A stretch of DNA of 64,000 nt from Pseudoxanthomonas sp. J31 (GCF_000510725.1 NZ_AZNZ01000002.1:248001-312000), one strand, 5' to 3'; shown: positions 46,136 to 57,611, counted from the stretch's first letter. Translations and numbers: made by a program. The notes: generated by a model not told the origin, from the letters alone.

Positions 46136-47224
46136 ATGTCCCCCACCCCGCCCGCAAGCCCGGCCCAGCCCGCGGCGATCGACCTCGTCGCTGCCGCACG
46201 GCGGGTGCGCGAGCTGGCGCGCGAGCACGGCTTCCAGCGCTGCGGCATCAGCGGCGTGGACCTGGCCGAGGACGAGGCCCACCTGCGCGACTGGCTGGCC
46301 CAGGGCCTGTACGGAACCATGGACTGGATGGCGCGCCATGGCACCGCGCGCAGCCGTCCGCGTGAACTGGTGCCGGGAACGGTGCGGGTGGTCTCGGTGG
46401 GCCTGGACTACGGCCAGGACGGGGACCAGGCCTGGGCCACGCTGGCCGATGGCCGCCGCGCCTACGTGGCCCGCTACGCCCTGGGCCGCGACTACCACAA
46501 GCTGATGCGCAACCGGCTGCAGAAGCTGGCCGAACGCTTGCAACGGGAATTCGGCGCCTTCGGCTACCGCGTGTTCGTGGACTCGGCGCCGGTGCTGGAG
46601 CGCGCACTGGGGCGCAACGCCGGGCTAGGCTGGATCGGCAAGCACACCTGCCTGATCGACAAGGACGGCGGCTCCTGGTTCTTCCTCGGCGAGATTTACC
46701 TGGACCTGCCGCTGCCGGTGGATCCGCCGGCCAGCGCGCATTGCGGCACCTGCAGCCGCTGCATCCCCGCCTGCCCGACCGGGGCGATCACCGCGCCCTA
46801 CCGGCTGGATGCGCGGCGTTGCATCTCCTACCTGACCATCGAGCACGACGGCCCGATCCCGGAGGAGCTGCGCCCTGCGATCGGCAACCGCATCTTCGGC
46901 TGCGACGACTGCCAGCTGGTGTGTCCCTGGAACAAGTTCGCGCGGCGCACCGACGAGCCGGACTTCCGCGCCCGCAACAACCTCGACCAGGCCACCCTCG
47001 CCGAGCTGTTCGCCTGGGAAGAGGAGGAGTTCCTGCGCCGCACCGAGGGCAGCGCGATCCGCCGCAGCGGCCACGAGCGCTGGCTGCGCAACATCGCCGT
47101 GGCCCTGGGCAACGCTCCGACCACGCCGGAAGTCGTCGCCGCGCTGGAATCGCGCCGCGAGCACCCTTCGCAGCTGGTACGGGAGCATGTGGCCTGGGCG
47201 CTGGAGCGGCATCGAGGGGCGTGA
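46136..47224 (+). CDS. queG: epoxyqueuosine reductase QueG
   Basis: The 362-residue cobalamin and Fe-S enzyme performs the last step of queuosine synthesis in tRNA. It has the QueG N-terminus (FQRCGISGVDLAEDEAHLRDWL), DSAPVLERALGRNAGLGWIGKHTCLI, and two 4Fe-4S motifs (HCGTCSRCIPACPTGAI and GCDDCQLVCPWN). The C-terminal HEAT-like repeats end in RNIAVALGN. It is divergent from nnr over 60 bases; a perfect TATAAT sits 6 bases before the ATG. Its stop codon is part of a GATTGGT repeat. Confidence 0.95.
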   Translation: MSPTPPASPAQPAAIDLVAAARRVRELAREHGFQRCGISGVDLAEDEAHLRDWLAQGLYGTMDWMARHGTARSRPRELVPGTVRVVSVGLDYGQDGDQAWATLADGRRAYVARYALGRDYHKLMRNRLQKLAERLQREFGAFGYRVFVDSAPVLERALGRNAGLGWIGKHTCLIDKDGGSWFFLGEIYLDLPLPVDPPASAHCGTCSRCIPACPTGAITAPYRLDARRCISYLTIEHDGPIPEELRPAIGNRIFGCDDCQLVCPWNKFARRTDEPDFRARNNLDQATLAELFAWEEEEFLRRTEGSAIRRSGHERWLRNIAVALGNAPTTPEVVAALESRREHPSQLVREHVAWALERHRGA

Positions 47225-47244
47225 TTGGTGATTGGTGATTTGGG
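47221..47244. repeat. dispersed GATTGGT-type repeat, copy 3
   Basis: GTGATTGGTGATTGGTGATT overlaps the queG stop codon (TGA at 47222-47224). It is the same heptad series as copy 1 at 719-776. Confidence 0.65.
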
Positions 47245-47350
47245 GGCGCTGCCGGGCGCCGCGACGGCTCGCCCTGGGCTGGCCGCCCGGAGCGCCTCCG
47301 GCACCACGCACGCTGCCGCGCTATCCTGTCCCGCCGAGCCGTACGCGCCG

Positions 47351-48709
47351 ATGTCCGAGCAGAACCCCGTCCTCACCCCCGCCCAGCTCAACACGCTGGC
47401 GCGCGACCTGCTGGAGAGTGCCTTCCCGCTGGTCTGGGTCGAGGGCGAGCTGGGCAACGTCACCCGTCCGGCCTCCGGGCACCTGTACTTCAACCTCAAG
47501 GACGCGCGCGCCCAGGTGCGCTGCGCCATGTTCCGGCCCAAGAGCCAGTGGCTGAAGTTCGTGCCGCGCGAGGGCATGAAGGTGCTGGCCCGCGGCCGGC
47601 TCACCCTGTACGAGGCACGCGGCGACTACCAGCTGGTGCTGGACCACCTGGAGGAAGCCGGCGAAGGCGCCCTGCGCCGCGCCTACGAGGCGTTGAAGGC
47701 GAAGCTGGAGGCCGAGGGCCTGTTCGACCCCGCACGCAAGCGCCCCCTGCCGCGCTGGGTGCGGCGCCTGGCCGTGATCACCTCGCCCACCGGCGCGGCG
47801 GTGCGCGACGTGCTGAGCGTGCTCGGCCGCCGCTGCCCGCTGCTGGACGTGGAAATCCTCCCCAGCCTGGTCCAGGGCGAGACCGCCGCGGCGCAGATCA
47901 CCTCGCTGCTGCAGCGCGCCGGCGCCAGCGGCCGCTACGACGCGATCCTGCTGGCCCGCGGCGGCGGCTCGCTGGAAGACCTGTGGGCGTTCAACGACGA
48001 CCAGCTGGCCCGGGCCATCGCCGCCTCGCCGGTGCCGGTGGTGTCGGCGGTGGGCCACGAGACCGACTTCACCCTGGCCGACTTCGCCGCCGACGTGCGC
48101 GCGCCCACGCCCTCGGTCGCGGCCGAGCTGCTGGTGCCGGACCGCCAGGACCTGCTGGCGCGCCTGCGCACCCTGCACGGGCGCCTGCGCGCCACCCAGG
48201 AACACCGCCTGCGCCAGGCCATGCAACGCCTGGACCGCGCCGCGCTGCGCCTGCAGGCGCAATCGCCGCGCAACCGCCTGCACCTGCTGCGCCAGCGCCA
48301 GGAAGCCCTGCGCCGGCGCCTGGACAGCTGCTGGCAGGGCGGCATGCAGCAACGCCACGCGCGCCTGCGCCATGCCGGCGCCGTGCTGCGCGCGCACCAC
48401 CCGCAGCGGCGCCTGGCGCAGCTGCGCGAACGCCTGCTGCGCCTGCAGTCGCGCCCGCAGGCCGCGATCGCCCGGATCCTGCAGCGCGATGCGCTCAAGC
48501 TGCGCGCCCTGGCGCGCTCGCTGGAAGCGTGCAGCCCGCTGGCCACGGTGGCGCGCGGCTATTCGATCGTCACCCGCGGCGACGATGGCGCCCTGGTGCA
48601 CTCGGTCGCCCAGGTCGCGCCGGGCGACCGCGTGCAGGCCCGCCTGCGCGACGGCACCGTGGCGCTGACGGTCGGGTCGGTCACACCGGATCCGCCGTCA
48701 CGGCCGTGA
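47351..48709 (+). CDS. xseA: exodeoxyribonuclease VII large subunit
   Basis: The 452-residue protein has the N-terminal OB fold ([27 protein letters not shown]), then the catalytic domain with [14 protein letters not shown] and [38 protein letters not shown] and the [13 protein letters not shown] turn. A long Arg/Leu/Gln-rich coiled coil follows to the C-terminus (GYSIVTR). The start at 47351 gives the normal N-terminus. The small subunit gene xseB is not adjacent. Confidence 0.95.
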   Translation: MSEQNPVLTPAQLNTLARDLLESAFPLVWVEGELGNVTRPASGHLYFNLKDARAQVRCAMFRPKSQWLKFVPREGMKVLARGRLTLYEARGDYQLVLDHLEEAGEGALRRAYEALKAKLEAEGLFDPARKRPLPRWVRRLAVITSPTGAAVRDVLSVLGRRCPLLDVEILPSLVQGETAAAQITSLLQRAGASGRYDAILLARGGGSLEDLWAFNDDQLARAIAASPVPVVSAVGHETDFTLADFAADVRAPTPSVAAELLVPDRQDLLARLRTLHGRLRATQEHRLRQAMQRLDRAALRLQAQSPRNRLHLLRQRQEALRRRLDSCWQGGMQQRHARLRHAGAVLRAHHPQRRLAQLRERLLRLQSRPQAAIARILQRDALKLRALARSLEACSPLATVARGYSIVTRGDDGALVHSVAQVAPGDRVQARLRDGTVALTVGSVTPDPPSRP

Positions 48710-48809
48710 GCGGGCGCATCCGCGCGGCGTCTGTCACCAGGCCGTCATCCGGCGGTAATCGCCCCGGCATCGACCGCAGGCAGGCTGGAAGCGCAACCGG
48801 AGACGGCCC

Positions 48810-49952
48810 ATGCGCTACGCCCTCGTCACCGAAACCTGGCCACCTGAGGTCAACGGGGTCGCACTGACCGTGCAGTCACTGGCCTTTGGCCTGCGCGGGC
48901 GCGGCCATGCGGTCGAGGTCGCCCGTCCGCGCCAGCCCGGTGCTGGCCCGGACGAAGGCCTGGAAACCCTGCTCCTCCCCGGCGCGGCGCTGCCGCATTA
49001 CCCCGGCCTGCGCATCGGACTGCCCGCATCCGGCGCGCTGCACCGGCAGTGGCGCCGCACGCGACCGGACACGGTGTACATCGCCACGGAAGGCCCGCTG
49101 GGGTGGTCGGCACTCCGCACCGCCAGGCGCCTCGGCATTCCGGTCGCCAGTGGCTTCCATACCCGCTTCGACCACTACATGCGCGACTACGGCCTGGCCT
49201 GGCTGCAGCCGGGGGCATTGCGCCTGATGCGCCGTTTCCACAATCGCGCCGACGCCACCCTGGTGCCGACCATGGAGCTGGAGCAGGCGCTGCGCACGCA
49301 GGGTTTCTCGCGCGTGGTGCGGCTGGCGCGGGCGGTGGACACCACGCAGTTCACGCCGTTCCGTCGCGACACGCACCTGCGCCGCGACTGGGGCGCCGAT
49401 GCCGCCACGCCGGTGGTGGTGTACGTGGGGCGGATCGCAGCGGAGAAGAACCTGGACCTGGCAGTCCGGGCGTTCCGCGCCCTGCAGCGGCAGCGCGCGG
49501 ATGCGCGCTTCGTGTGGATCGGCGACGGCCCCCTGCGCGAGGCGCTGGCGCGCGGGAATCCCGACTTCGTGTTCTGCGGGATGCAGCGCGGGGAGGCATT
49601 GGCGCGGCACTTCGCCAGCGGCGACCTGTTCCTGTTCCCCAGCCTCAGCGAGACCTTCGGCAACGTCGTCCTCGAAGCGATGGCCAGCGGCGTGCCGACC
49701 GTGGCCTTCGACACCGGCGCCGCCCGCGAACGCCTGCATACCGGCGTACACGGGCTGCTGGCGCATGACGACGCCGGCTTCATCGCCGCCGCCGTCGCCC
49801 TGGCGGGCGATGCCACCCTGCGCCGCGAGATGGGCGTGGCGGCGCGCACCGCGGTGCTGGGGCTGCGCCCGGAACAGGTCGCGGCCGACTTCGATGCCCT
49901 ACTGGCGACGCTGGCCCGCCGTGGAGCCCTCGATGCACCTCTCGCCGCCTGA
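48810..49952 (+). CDS. GT4-family glycosyltransferase
   Basis: The 380-residue GT-B enzyme begins MRYALVTETWPPEVNGVALT, typical of the MgtA/PimB/SqdX-like group that glycosylates lipid carriers or diacylglycerol. The acceptor His is in GFHTRFDHYMRDYGL. The donor site has YVGRIAAEKNLDLAVRAF and the E-x7-E motif in PSLSETFGNVVLEAMASGVP. A downstream PAP2 phosphatase overlaps its 3' end by 20 bases, so together they may build and dephosphorylate a glycolipid (inference). Exact sugar and acceptor are not deducible. Confidence 0.88.
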   Translation: MRYALVTETWPPEVNGVALTVQSLAFGLRGRGHAVEVARPRQPGAGPDEGLETLLLPGAALPHYPGLRIGLPASGALHRQWRRTRPDTVYIATEGPLGWSALRTARRLGIPVASGFHTRFDHYMRDYGLAWLQPGALRLMRRFHNRADATLVPTMELEQALRTQGFSRVVRLARAVDTTQFTPFRRDTHLRRDWGADAATPVVVYVGRIAAEKNLDLAVRAFRALQRQRADARFVWIGDGPLREALARGNPDFVFCGMQRGEALARHFASGDLFLFPSLSETFGNVVLEAMASGVPTVAFDTGAARERLHTGVHGLLAHDDAGFIAAAVALAGDATLRREMGVAARTAVLGLRPEQVAADFDALLATLARRGALDAPLAA

Positions 49953-50511
49953 TCCGCTCCCCGCCGAGCTGCCGGCGCGCGCCGGCCCCGGTGCACGCCT
50001 GCATGCACGCGAGCAGCGCTGGTGCCTGCTGGCCAACCGCATGTGCATGCGCAGGTCGGTGCGCGGCTATTTCGCCTGCGTCAGCCGCCTGGGCGACGGC
50101 TTCGCCTGGTACGCGCTGATCGCCTCACTGGCGGTGCTGGGCGGCGAGGGCGGCCGCCTGACGGCCCTGCACATGGCTGCCGTGGGCCTGGCCTCGCTGG
50201 CGTTGTACCGTGGCCTCAAGCGATGGACCAGGCGACCGCGCCCGTTTGCCGCCGACCTGCGCATCCGCGCATGGGTCGCGCCGCTGGACGAGTTCAGCTT
50301 CCCCTCCGGGCACACCCTGCACGCCGTGGCCTTCAGCGTGGTGGCCCTGGCCCATTATCCGGTGCTGGCGCCGCTGCTGCTGCCGTTCAGCGCATCGGTC
50401 GCGGCCTCGCGGGTGGTGCTGGGGCTGCATTATCCCAGCGACGTCCTGGCCGCCATCGCCATGGGCCTTGCGCTGGGCGGCGGTTCGCTCTGGCTGGCGG
50501 GCGTTGCCTAG
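49933..50511 (+). CDS. PAP2-family membrane phosphatase
   Basis: The 192-residue membrane protein has the three PAP2 motifs: K96-x6-R103-P104, PSGH at 124-127 and SR-x5-H166 (SRVVLGLHYPSD). These catalyse dephosphorylation of lipid phosphates or undecaprenyl pyrophosphate. Four to five hydrophobic spans surround them. The start at 49933 overlaps the glycosyltransferase gene by 20 bases; a GTG at 49921 is an alternative. Its TAG stop overlaps the TAG stop of the convergent amidohydrolase gene in the palindrome CTAG. Confidence 0.88.
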   Translation: MHLSPPDPLPAELPARAGPGARLHAREQRWCLLANRMCMRRSVRGYFACVSRLGDGFAWYALIASLAVLGGEGGRLTALHMAAVGLASLALYRGLKRWTRRPRPFAADLRIRAWVAPLDEFSFPSGHTLHAVAFSVVALAHYPVLAPLLLPFSASVAASRVVLGLHYPSDVLAAIAMGLALGGGSLWLAGVA

Positions 50512-51413
50512 CCGGACGCGCCAGGCAGCGCATCGAAGCCTTCCACCCGCGCGCGCACGATTGCCGGTGCGAGCTGCGCCGGCCAGTCGCGGTCGTTGGC
50601 GACCTGGGCGGTGAGGCGCGTGTCTTCCAGCCGCGCGAAGTCGAGCTCGGCGATCGCCCATTCCTGGCCGGCACCGGCGCTGGCCAGGATGCCGTCGGCC
50701 GGGAAGCCCACGTCCATCGGCGCGTAGATCGCCGCGTCGCCGGTGTTCGTATCCAGCGCCGGGCTCCAGGGCGCGTCGCCGGCGGTGACGGCCTGGGCGA
50801 CGAAGAAGCGGTTCTCCAGCGCGCGCGCCAGGCAGCCCACGCGCACCCGGGTGGCTCCGGCGGCGGTGTCGGTGCAGCTGGGCACCAGCAGCAGGCGCGC
50901 GCCGGCCTCGTACTGGGCGCGCACCGGCAGCGGGAACTCGCTGTCGTAGCAGATGCTGATGCCCGCGCGCACGCCGGCCACATCCACCACCTTCAGCGCC
51001 TCGCCGGGCACGATCACCCCGGTCCGCTTCTCGAAGCCGGTCAGCTGCAGCTTGTCCTGCCACTGGTGGCCGCCATCGGGCGCGAACAGGTCGGCGCGGT
51101 TGCGATGGCGGCCGGCGCCGATGTCCAGCAGGAAGCTGCCGGCGACGATGTACATGCCCAGCTCTCGGGCGAGGCCGGAAAACAGCGCCAGCCAGGCCTG
51201 GCGATGCTGCTGGATCGCCTGCAGCGAGGCGTGCAGGTCGGCGTAGACCTGCGGCCCGTGGATGGCCGCCAGCTCCAGCGACAGGTATTCCGGCAGCACC
51301 GCGACGCGCACGCCCTGCGCCGCGGCCTGTTCCAGCAAAGCGCGCTGGCGCGCGGCAAACGCCTCGAAATCCGCGGGCTTGCCGACTTCGTAGCGGCAGG
51401 CGGCGATCTTCAT
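50508..51413 (-). CDS. nitrilase-fold carbon-nitrogen hydrolase
   Basis: The 301-residue enzyme has the complete Glu42 (VLPEYLSLEL), Lys121 (WQDKLQLTGFEK), Cys155 (ISICYDSEFP) triad of the nitrilase superfamily. ALENRFFVAQAVTAGD is conserved in amidase members. The substrate is unknown. Its ATG overlaps the TGA of a GNAT acetyltransferase gene (ATGA); amidohydrolase plus GNAT pairs recur in proteobacteria as two-gene units and also as fusions. Confidence 0.9.
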   Translation of the reverse strand: MKIAACRYEVGKPADFEAFAARQRALLEQAAAQGVRVAVLPEYLSLELAAIHGPQVYADLHASLQAIQQHRQAWLALFSGLARELGMYIVAGSFLLDIGAGRHRNRADLFAPDGGHQWQDKLQLTGFEKRTGVIVPGEALKVVDVAGVRAGISICYDSEFPLPVRAQYEAGARLLLVPSCTDTAAGATRVRVGCLARALENRFFVAQAVTAGDAPWSPALDTNTGDAAIYAPMDVGFPADGILASAGAGQEWAIAELDFARLEDTRLTAQVANDRDWPAQLAPAIVRARVEGFDALPGASG

Positions 51414-52021
51414 GGGTTCTCCTTCCAGTCGCGCGCCCAGAAGGTCAGCGCGTGTTCGATCTCGCCGCGACCGATCTCCTCCCACGCCAGGCGCACGGCC
51501 AGGCCCGGCAGGCGGCGGTAGCCGCGGCCGCTCCAGAACGCGTCGTTGGGGCGGTACCCCGGCGGCCGCCGCGGGTCGTCCGGCTCGCGGTCCACGGCGC
51601 AGAACGCGGTCCAGCGGAAGCGGCCGAGGCCGCGCGCATGCGCCTCGCGCGCGTCGAAGAAGGCGTGGCCCACGCCCAGTCCGCGGTACTCCGGCAACAG
51701 CACCGACTCGCCGAAATAGAACACGTCCGCGGCCGGCAGGCCGGCCTGCTGCAGCGGCGCGGCGAAGGCCTCGGCATCGTCCAGCAGCGGCAGCCCGGTG
51801 GAGGCGCCGACCACGCGGTCGCCGTCCAGGGCCAGCACCAGCACGCTTTCGCGCGAGGCGACGTAGGGTTGCAGGTACTGGCGCTCGTAGTCGCTGGAAC
51901 TGTCGCCGTCGTACAGGTACGGCCAGTCGCGGAACACGGCCACCCGCAGGCGGGCGACCTCGTCGAGCCAGGGTTCGATGTCGGCACCGTGGACGGTGCG
52001 GATCCGGGGCTTGGATGGCAT
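51410..52021 (-). CDS. GNAT-family N-acetyltransferase
   Basis: This 203-residue protein has the acetyl-CoA loop in VLLPEYRGLGVGHAFFDAREAHARG (R-x2-G-x-G/A type) after FYFGESVLL. The N-terminus TVHGADIEPWLDEVARLRVAVFRDWPYLYDG fits the GNAT group that pairs with nitrilase-fold enzymes. The substrate is unknown. TAGAAT lies 6 bases upstream of the ATG with no ribosome site, suggesting a leaderless mRNA for the GNAT-hydrolase pair, separate from recO upstream. Confidence 0.87.
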   Translation of the reverse strand: MPSKPRIRTVHGADIEPWLDEVARLRVAVFRDWPYLYDGDSSSDYERQYLQPYVASRESVLVLALDGDRVVGASTGLPLLDDAEAFAAPLQQAGLPAADVFYFGESVLLPEYRGLGVGHAFFDAREAHARGLGRFRWTAFCAVDREPDDPRRPPGYRPNDAFWSGRGYRRLPGLAVRLAWEEIGRGEIEHALTFWARDWKENP

Positions 52022-52027
52022 GCGCGG

Positions 52028-52033
52028 ATTCTA
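52028..52033 (-). promoter_or_regulatory. -10 box abutting the GNAT start codon
   Basis: TAGAAT on the minus strand, 6 bases before the ATG at 52021, has the same arrangement as the nnr gene. No ribosome site lies between. Confidence 0.5.
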
Positions 52034-52053
52034 CGCGCCTGCGCGCGGCGCCT

Positions 52054-52788
52054 TCAGTCGGCGCCGCGCCCCAGGCGCTGCAGCTGCGCGGCCATTTCCC
52101 ACGAGGCCAGCGGCCGCGGCCCGAGGTGGTGGGCGAGCACCGCGCGCAGCGGCAGGCGCAGGCTTGCCAGGTCCTCCGGACCCGGCTGCACGTCGGCGGC
52201 CAGCGCCAGCAGCGCGGCGCCGGTGGCGGCGGCGTTGCGCTCGCCGTGGCCGCGGTCGCTGAGCAACCTTCGCGGGCCGTGTTCCGGATCGAGCCGGTAG
52301 CGCGCGGCCGGGTCCAGCGGCTGGCCGTCGCCGTCCACGTCCAGCTCGAAACCCACGCCGAGGGCGCCGAGCAGGTCGCGCTCGAAGCGGCGCAGGGTCC
52401 AGGCCAGGGAGCCGGCGTCGGCCAGCGCGGCGCGGGTGCGGGCGTAGGCCCCGAACAGTTCCGGCAGCGGATCCTGGCGCGGCGCCAGGCGAAGCACCAG
52501 CTCATTGAGGTAGAACGCGGCCAGCTGCACCTGCCCGCCCAGCCGCGGCGCGGCGTCCAGGGCCTCGGCGCCGCGCAGCTGGGCCAGTTCGCCGGCCAGC
52601 ACCGCGTCGTAGCGGATGTGCTGCAGCGGCTGCAGCGCGGCGCGCAGCACCTGCCGCTTCGGCGAGTTCACCCCGCGCGCGACCAGCCCCAGGCGGCCGT
52701 GGGCGGCGCTGAGGACCTCGACCAGCAGGCTGGTCTCGCGCCACGGGCGGGCATGCAGGACGAAGGCGCTGTCGCCCTCGATGCGCAT
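52054..52788 (-). CDS. recO: DNA repair protein RecO
   Basis: The 244-residue protein mediates RecA loading with RecR and anneals SSB-coated DNA. Family features are the OB-fold start [41 protein letters not shown]-like [13 protein letters not shown], and the C-terminal helical domain. The zinc-binding Cys set of some RecO proteins is absent, as in other gammaproteobacteria. It follows era by 26 bases in the conserved rnc-era-recO order. Confidence 0.93.
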   Translation of the reverse strand: MRIEGDSAFVLHARPWRETSLLVEVLSAAHGRLGLVARGVNSPKRQVLRAALQPLQHIRYDAVLAGELAQLRGAEALDAAPRLGGQVQLAAFYLNELVLRLAPRQDPLPELFGAYARTRAALADAGSLAWTLRRFERDLLGALGVGFELDVDGDGQPLDPAARYRLDPEHGPRRLLSDRGHGERNAAATGAALLALAADVQPGPEDLASLRLPLRAVLAHHLGPRPLASWEMAAQLQRLGRGAD

Positions 52789-52814
52789 GTCAGTCCCCGC
52801 CGGCCATGCGCGGC

Positions 52815-53738
52815 TTACTCCTGGCCGTAGCCGAAGGCCTTCAACGCGGCCTCGTCGTCGGACCAGCCCTCGCGCACGCGCACCCAGGTCTCCAGGAACA
52901 CCTTGCGCCCGAACAGCCGCTCCATCTGCTGCCGCGCCTTGCTGCCGATCTCGCGCAGGCGCGCGCCGCCCTTGCCAATCACGATCGGCTTCTGGCCCTC
53001 GCGCTCGACCCAGATCACCGCGCCGATGCGCAGCAGCGCGCCATCCTCGGCGAAGCGCTCGATCTCCACGGTGGTGGCGTACGGCAGCTCGTCGCCGAGC
53101 TGGCGCATCAGCTGCTCGCGCACCAGTTCGCCGGCCAGGAAGCGCTGGCTGCGGTCGGTGATCTCGTCCTCGTCGTAAACCGGCGGTGCCTCCGGCAGCT
53201 GCGCCAGGATGTCGGCGACCAGGTCGTCCAGGCCCTTGCGCTTGAGCGCGGAGATCGGATGCACGGCCGCGAAATCCCGGTCCTTCGCCACCTCGGCCAG
53301 GAACGGCAGCAGGGTGGTCTTGTCCTTGAGCCGGTCGACCTTGTTGACCACCAGCACCACCGGCACGCCGGCGTCGTGGAGCACGTTGAACGCCAGCGTG
53401 TCCTCCTCGTCCCAGCGCCCGGCCTCGACCACCAGCACCGCCGCGTCCACGTCCTCCACCGCGCCGCGCGCGGTGCGGTTCATCACCCGGCTCATCGCCG
53501 AGGCCTTGAACCGGCCCTGCTCGCGGTGCAGCCCGGGGGTGTCGACCAGCAGCATCTGCCCGCCCGGCACCGTGGCGATGCCCAGCAGGCGGTGGCGCGT
53601 GGTCTGCGGGCGGTTGGAGACGATGCTGACCTTGGCCCCGACCAGGGCGTTGACCAGGGTGGACTTGCCGACGTTCGGGCGGCCGACGACGGCGACGCTG
53701 CCGCAGCGGTGGGGGGCTTCGTTGTTTCCGGGATTCAC
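52815..53738 (-). CDS. era: GTPase Era
   Basis: The 307-residue GTPase acts in 30S maturation by binding 16S rRNA. G1 is GRPNVGKST at 19-27, G2 is around RPQTTRHR, G3 DTPGLH, G4 NKVD and G5 SALK. The C-terminal KH domain contains [17 protein letters not shown]. It starts at a GTG (53738), 12 bases after the rnc stop. Length is normal. Confidence 0.97.
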   Translation of the reverse strand: MNPGNNEAPHRCGSVAVVGRPNVGKSTLVNALVGAKVSIVSNRPQTTRHRLLGIATVPGGQMLLVDTPGLHREQGRFKASAMSRVMNRTARGAVEDVDAAVLVVEAGRWDEEDTLAFNVLHDAGVPVVLVVNKVDRLKDKTTLLPFLAEVAKDRDFAAVHPISALKRKGLDDLVADILAQLPEAPPVYDEDEITDRSQRFLAGELVREQLMRQLGDELPYATTVEIERFAEDGALLRIGAVIWVEREGQKPIVIGKGGARLREIGSKARQQMERLFGRKVFLETWVRVREGWSDDEAALKAFGYGQE

Positions 53739-53750
53739 TTGTCGGACCGT

Positions 53751-54443
53751 CTATGGCTGCCGGAGCGGGGGCTCCAGCCGTTCCAGCACCGCCGCGGCCG
53801 CGGCCTGTTCGGCCAGGCGCCGCGAGGTGCCCTGCCCTTCGGCGCTGGCCGGAGGCTCGCTCAGGGTACACCGGGCGAGGAACACCTTGGCGTGTTCCTC
53901 GCCGCTTTCGGAGACCAGCTCGTAGGCCGGCAGCGGCTTCTGCCGCGCCTGCAGCCATTCCTGCAGGCGGGTCTTGGCGTCCTTTTCCGGCTTGCCGACC
54001 GGCAGCGCCGCCAGCGCCTGTTCGAACCAGGGCAGCACGACCGCGCGGCAGGCCTCGTAGCCGGCGTCCAGGTAGATCGCGGCGACCACGGCCTCGACCG
54101 CGTCGGCCAGGATCGAATCGCGGCGGAAGCCGCCGGACTTCAGCTCGCCCGGCCCCAGGGTCAGGCGCTCGCCCAGCTCCAGCTGGCGGGCGATCACCGC
54201 CAGCGAGGCCTCGCGCACCAGCTCGGCGCGGGCCCGGGTCAGCACGCCCTCGTCGGCCTTGGGCCAGCGCTGGTACAGGGCCTCGGCGGCAATCAGGTTG
54301 ACCACCGCGTCGCCGAGGAATTCCAGCCGCTCGTTGTGCGGCGAACCGGCGCTGCGGTGGGTCAGCGCCTGCTGCAGCAGCGACGGATCGGCGAACGCAT
54401 GGCCGATCCGGTCGCGCACCAGCTTGCGGTCATTCCTCGCCAC
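53751..54443 (-). CDS. rnc: ribonuclease III
   Basis: The 230-residue double-strand RNase has the signature [16 protein letters not shown] (Glu41, Asp45) and the second acid cluster [20 protein letters not shown]-terminal dsRNA-binding domain ([23 protein letters not shown]) ends in an Ala-rich tail. The GTG start at 54443 overlaps the end of the DUF4845 gene by 14 bases. It belongs to the lepB-DUF4845-rnc-era-recO operon. Confidence 0.97.
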   Translation of the reverse strand: MARNDRKLVRDRIGHAFADPSLLQQALTHRSAGSPHNERLEFLGDAVVNLIAAEALYQRWPKADEGVLTRARAELVREASLAVIARQLELGERLTLGPGELKSGGFRRDSILADAVEAVVAAIYLDAGYEACRAVVLPWFEQALAALPVGKPEKDAKTRLQEWLQARQKPLPAYELVSESGEEHAKVFLARCTLSEPPASAEGQGTSRRLAEQAAAAAVLERLEPPLRQP

Positions 54444-54819
54444 TACCGCGCCGCGTAAGGGCCTGGCGGGTATCGAAGTTGCCCACCACGTCCAGGTTGT
54501 AGATCAGGGGCCGGCGCACCTCGTAGGTGACGCGCATCACCCAGCCGCCGTTGGCGCGCTCGAACTTCACGTTCTGCGGCTTCACGTTCTCGGAATAGTT
54601 GATGTACAGGCGGCGGAAGAACAGCTCCTGGATCCGCTGCGGGCTCATGTCGGCCACGCCCGGCTCGTTGGACAGGCCCTTCATCGCCGACCGCACCGCA
54701 TAGTACTCCTGGTACATCGGGAACAGCTTCATGCCGACGTAGGCGGCGAACCCCAGCACCGCCAGCACCATCAGGAACCCGACCAGGCTCAGACCGCCTT
54801 GCTTGCGCTTCATTGCCAT
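54430..54819 (-). CDS. DUF4845 membrane protein
   Basis: The 129-residue protein has a pilin-like N-terminal hydrophobic helix ([27 protein letters not shown]) and a small soluble domain with [19 protein letters not shown] and [15 protein letters not shown]4845 genes sit between lepB and rnc in many gamma- and betaproteobacteria; the role is unknown. The ATG at 54819 or the one six bases later (MKRKQGG) could be used. Confidence 0.9.
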   Translation of the reverse strand: MAMKRKQGGLSLVGFLMVLAVLGFAAYVGMKLFPMYQEYYAVRSAMKGLSNEPGVADMSPQRIQELFFRRLYINYSENVKPQNVKFERANGGWVMRVTYEVRRPLIYNLDVVGNFDTRQALTRRGSGEE

Positions 54820-54842
54820 TCCCCCAACCGGCGCCTTGCGCC

Positions 54843-55643
54843 TTACTTGATCCTCGTCCCGATCCGTCCCGGATCGAAACTCCCCGTACAGAACCAGCCC
54901 TCGCAGTTCAGCCAGATCAGGAACGCCTTGCCGCGGAGGTTCTCCTCCGGCAGGAACGACGTCTGGGTCCAGAACCGGCTGTCCTCGCTATTATCACGAT
55001 TGTCGCCCATCACGAAATAGTGGCCTTCCGGCACGGTCCACTCGCCCTGGCCAGCGGGCGCGGCGCGGTCGATCCACTCCAGCACGCGGTGGTCGCGCCC
55101 GGGCAGGTGCTCGGTCAGCAGGGTCGCGCCGTCCATCTCCGCGCCGCGGCCCTTGCCCACGTACTGGCCGATCGGGGTGTAGCGCACCGCCTCGCCGTTG
55201 ATGTACAGGGTGTCGCCGTGGAAGGCGATGCGGTCGCCCGGCAGGCCGACCACGCGCTTGATCCAGTTCTGGTCCGGGTCGTGCGGCGGCTTGAACACCA
55301 CCACGTCGCCGCGTTCCGGCTCGCCCAGCGGCACGAACTTGCGGTTGGTCACCGGCAGGCGCAGGCCGTAGGAGAACTTGTTGACCAGGATGAAATCGCC
55401 GATCAGCAGGTTCGGCATCATCGAGCTGGACGGGATCTTGTACGGCTCGGCGACGAAGCTGCGCAGGACCAGCACCGCGGCCAGCACCGGGAAGAACGCG
55501 CGCGAGTAGTCCACCACCGCCGGCTCCTCGTCCAGCAGGCCGGCGCGGGCGGCGCGGCGCCGGGCGAAGAACAGGCGGTCCAGCAGCCACACCAGGCCGG
55601 TGGCGAAGGTCAGGACCACCAGGCCGATCTCAAACCATTTCAT
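54843..55643 (-). CDS. lepB: signal peptidase I
   Basis: The 266-residue inner-membrane protease removes signal peptides. Two N-terminal membrane spans precede the catalytic Ser74 in IPSSSMMPNLLIGD and Lys129 in NWIKRVVGLPGDRI; GHYFVMGDNRDNSEDSRFW is box D/E. Two Cys near the C-terminus (NCEGWFCTG) resemble the disulfide of E. coli LepB. It lies 58 bases after lepA. Confidence 0.96.
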   Translation of the reverse strand: MKWFEIGLVVLTFATGLVWLLDRLFFARRRAARAGLLDEEPAVVDYSRAFFPVLAAVLVLRSFVAEPYKIPSSSMMPNLLIGDFILVNKFSYGLRLPVTNRKFVPLGEPERGDVVVFKPPHDPDQNWIKRVVGLPGDRIAFHGDTLYINGEAVRYTPIGQYVGKGRGAEMDGATLLTEHLPGRDHRVLEWIDRAAPAGQGEWTVPEGHYFVMGDNRDNSEDSRFWTQTSFLPEENLRGKAFLIWLNCEGWFCTGSFDPGRIGTRIK

Positions 55644-55701
55644 GCTCGTTCCTTGGCGAGGGAAACCGGGACCGCGGCGCGCGGGAGCGGCGCTCGGGGC
55701 A

Positions 55702-57510
<1,809 letters not shown>

Positions 57511-57611
57511 GAGGGGCGGCGGTCTCGGCCGTCGTCGGGTAGCGGCGGATTATCGCACGCCGCGGGGGCATCCACGGATGTCCCCGCCGCCCCGCGCCCG
57601 CGGGCATGCGC

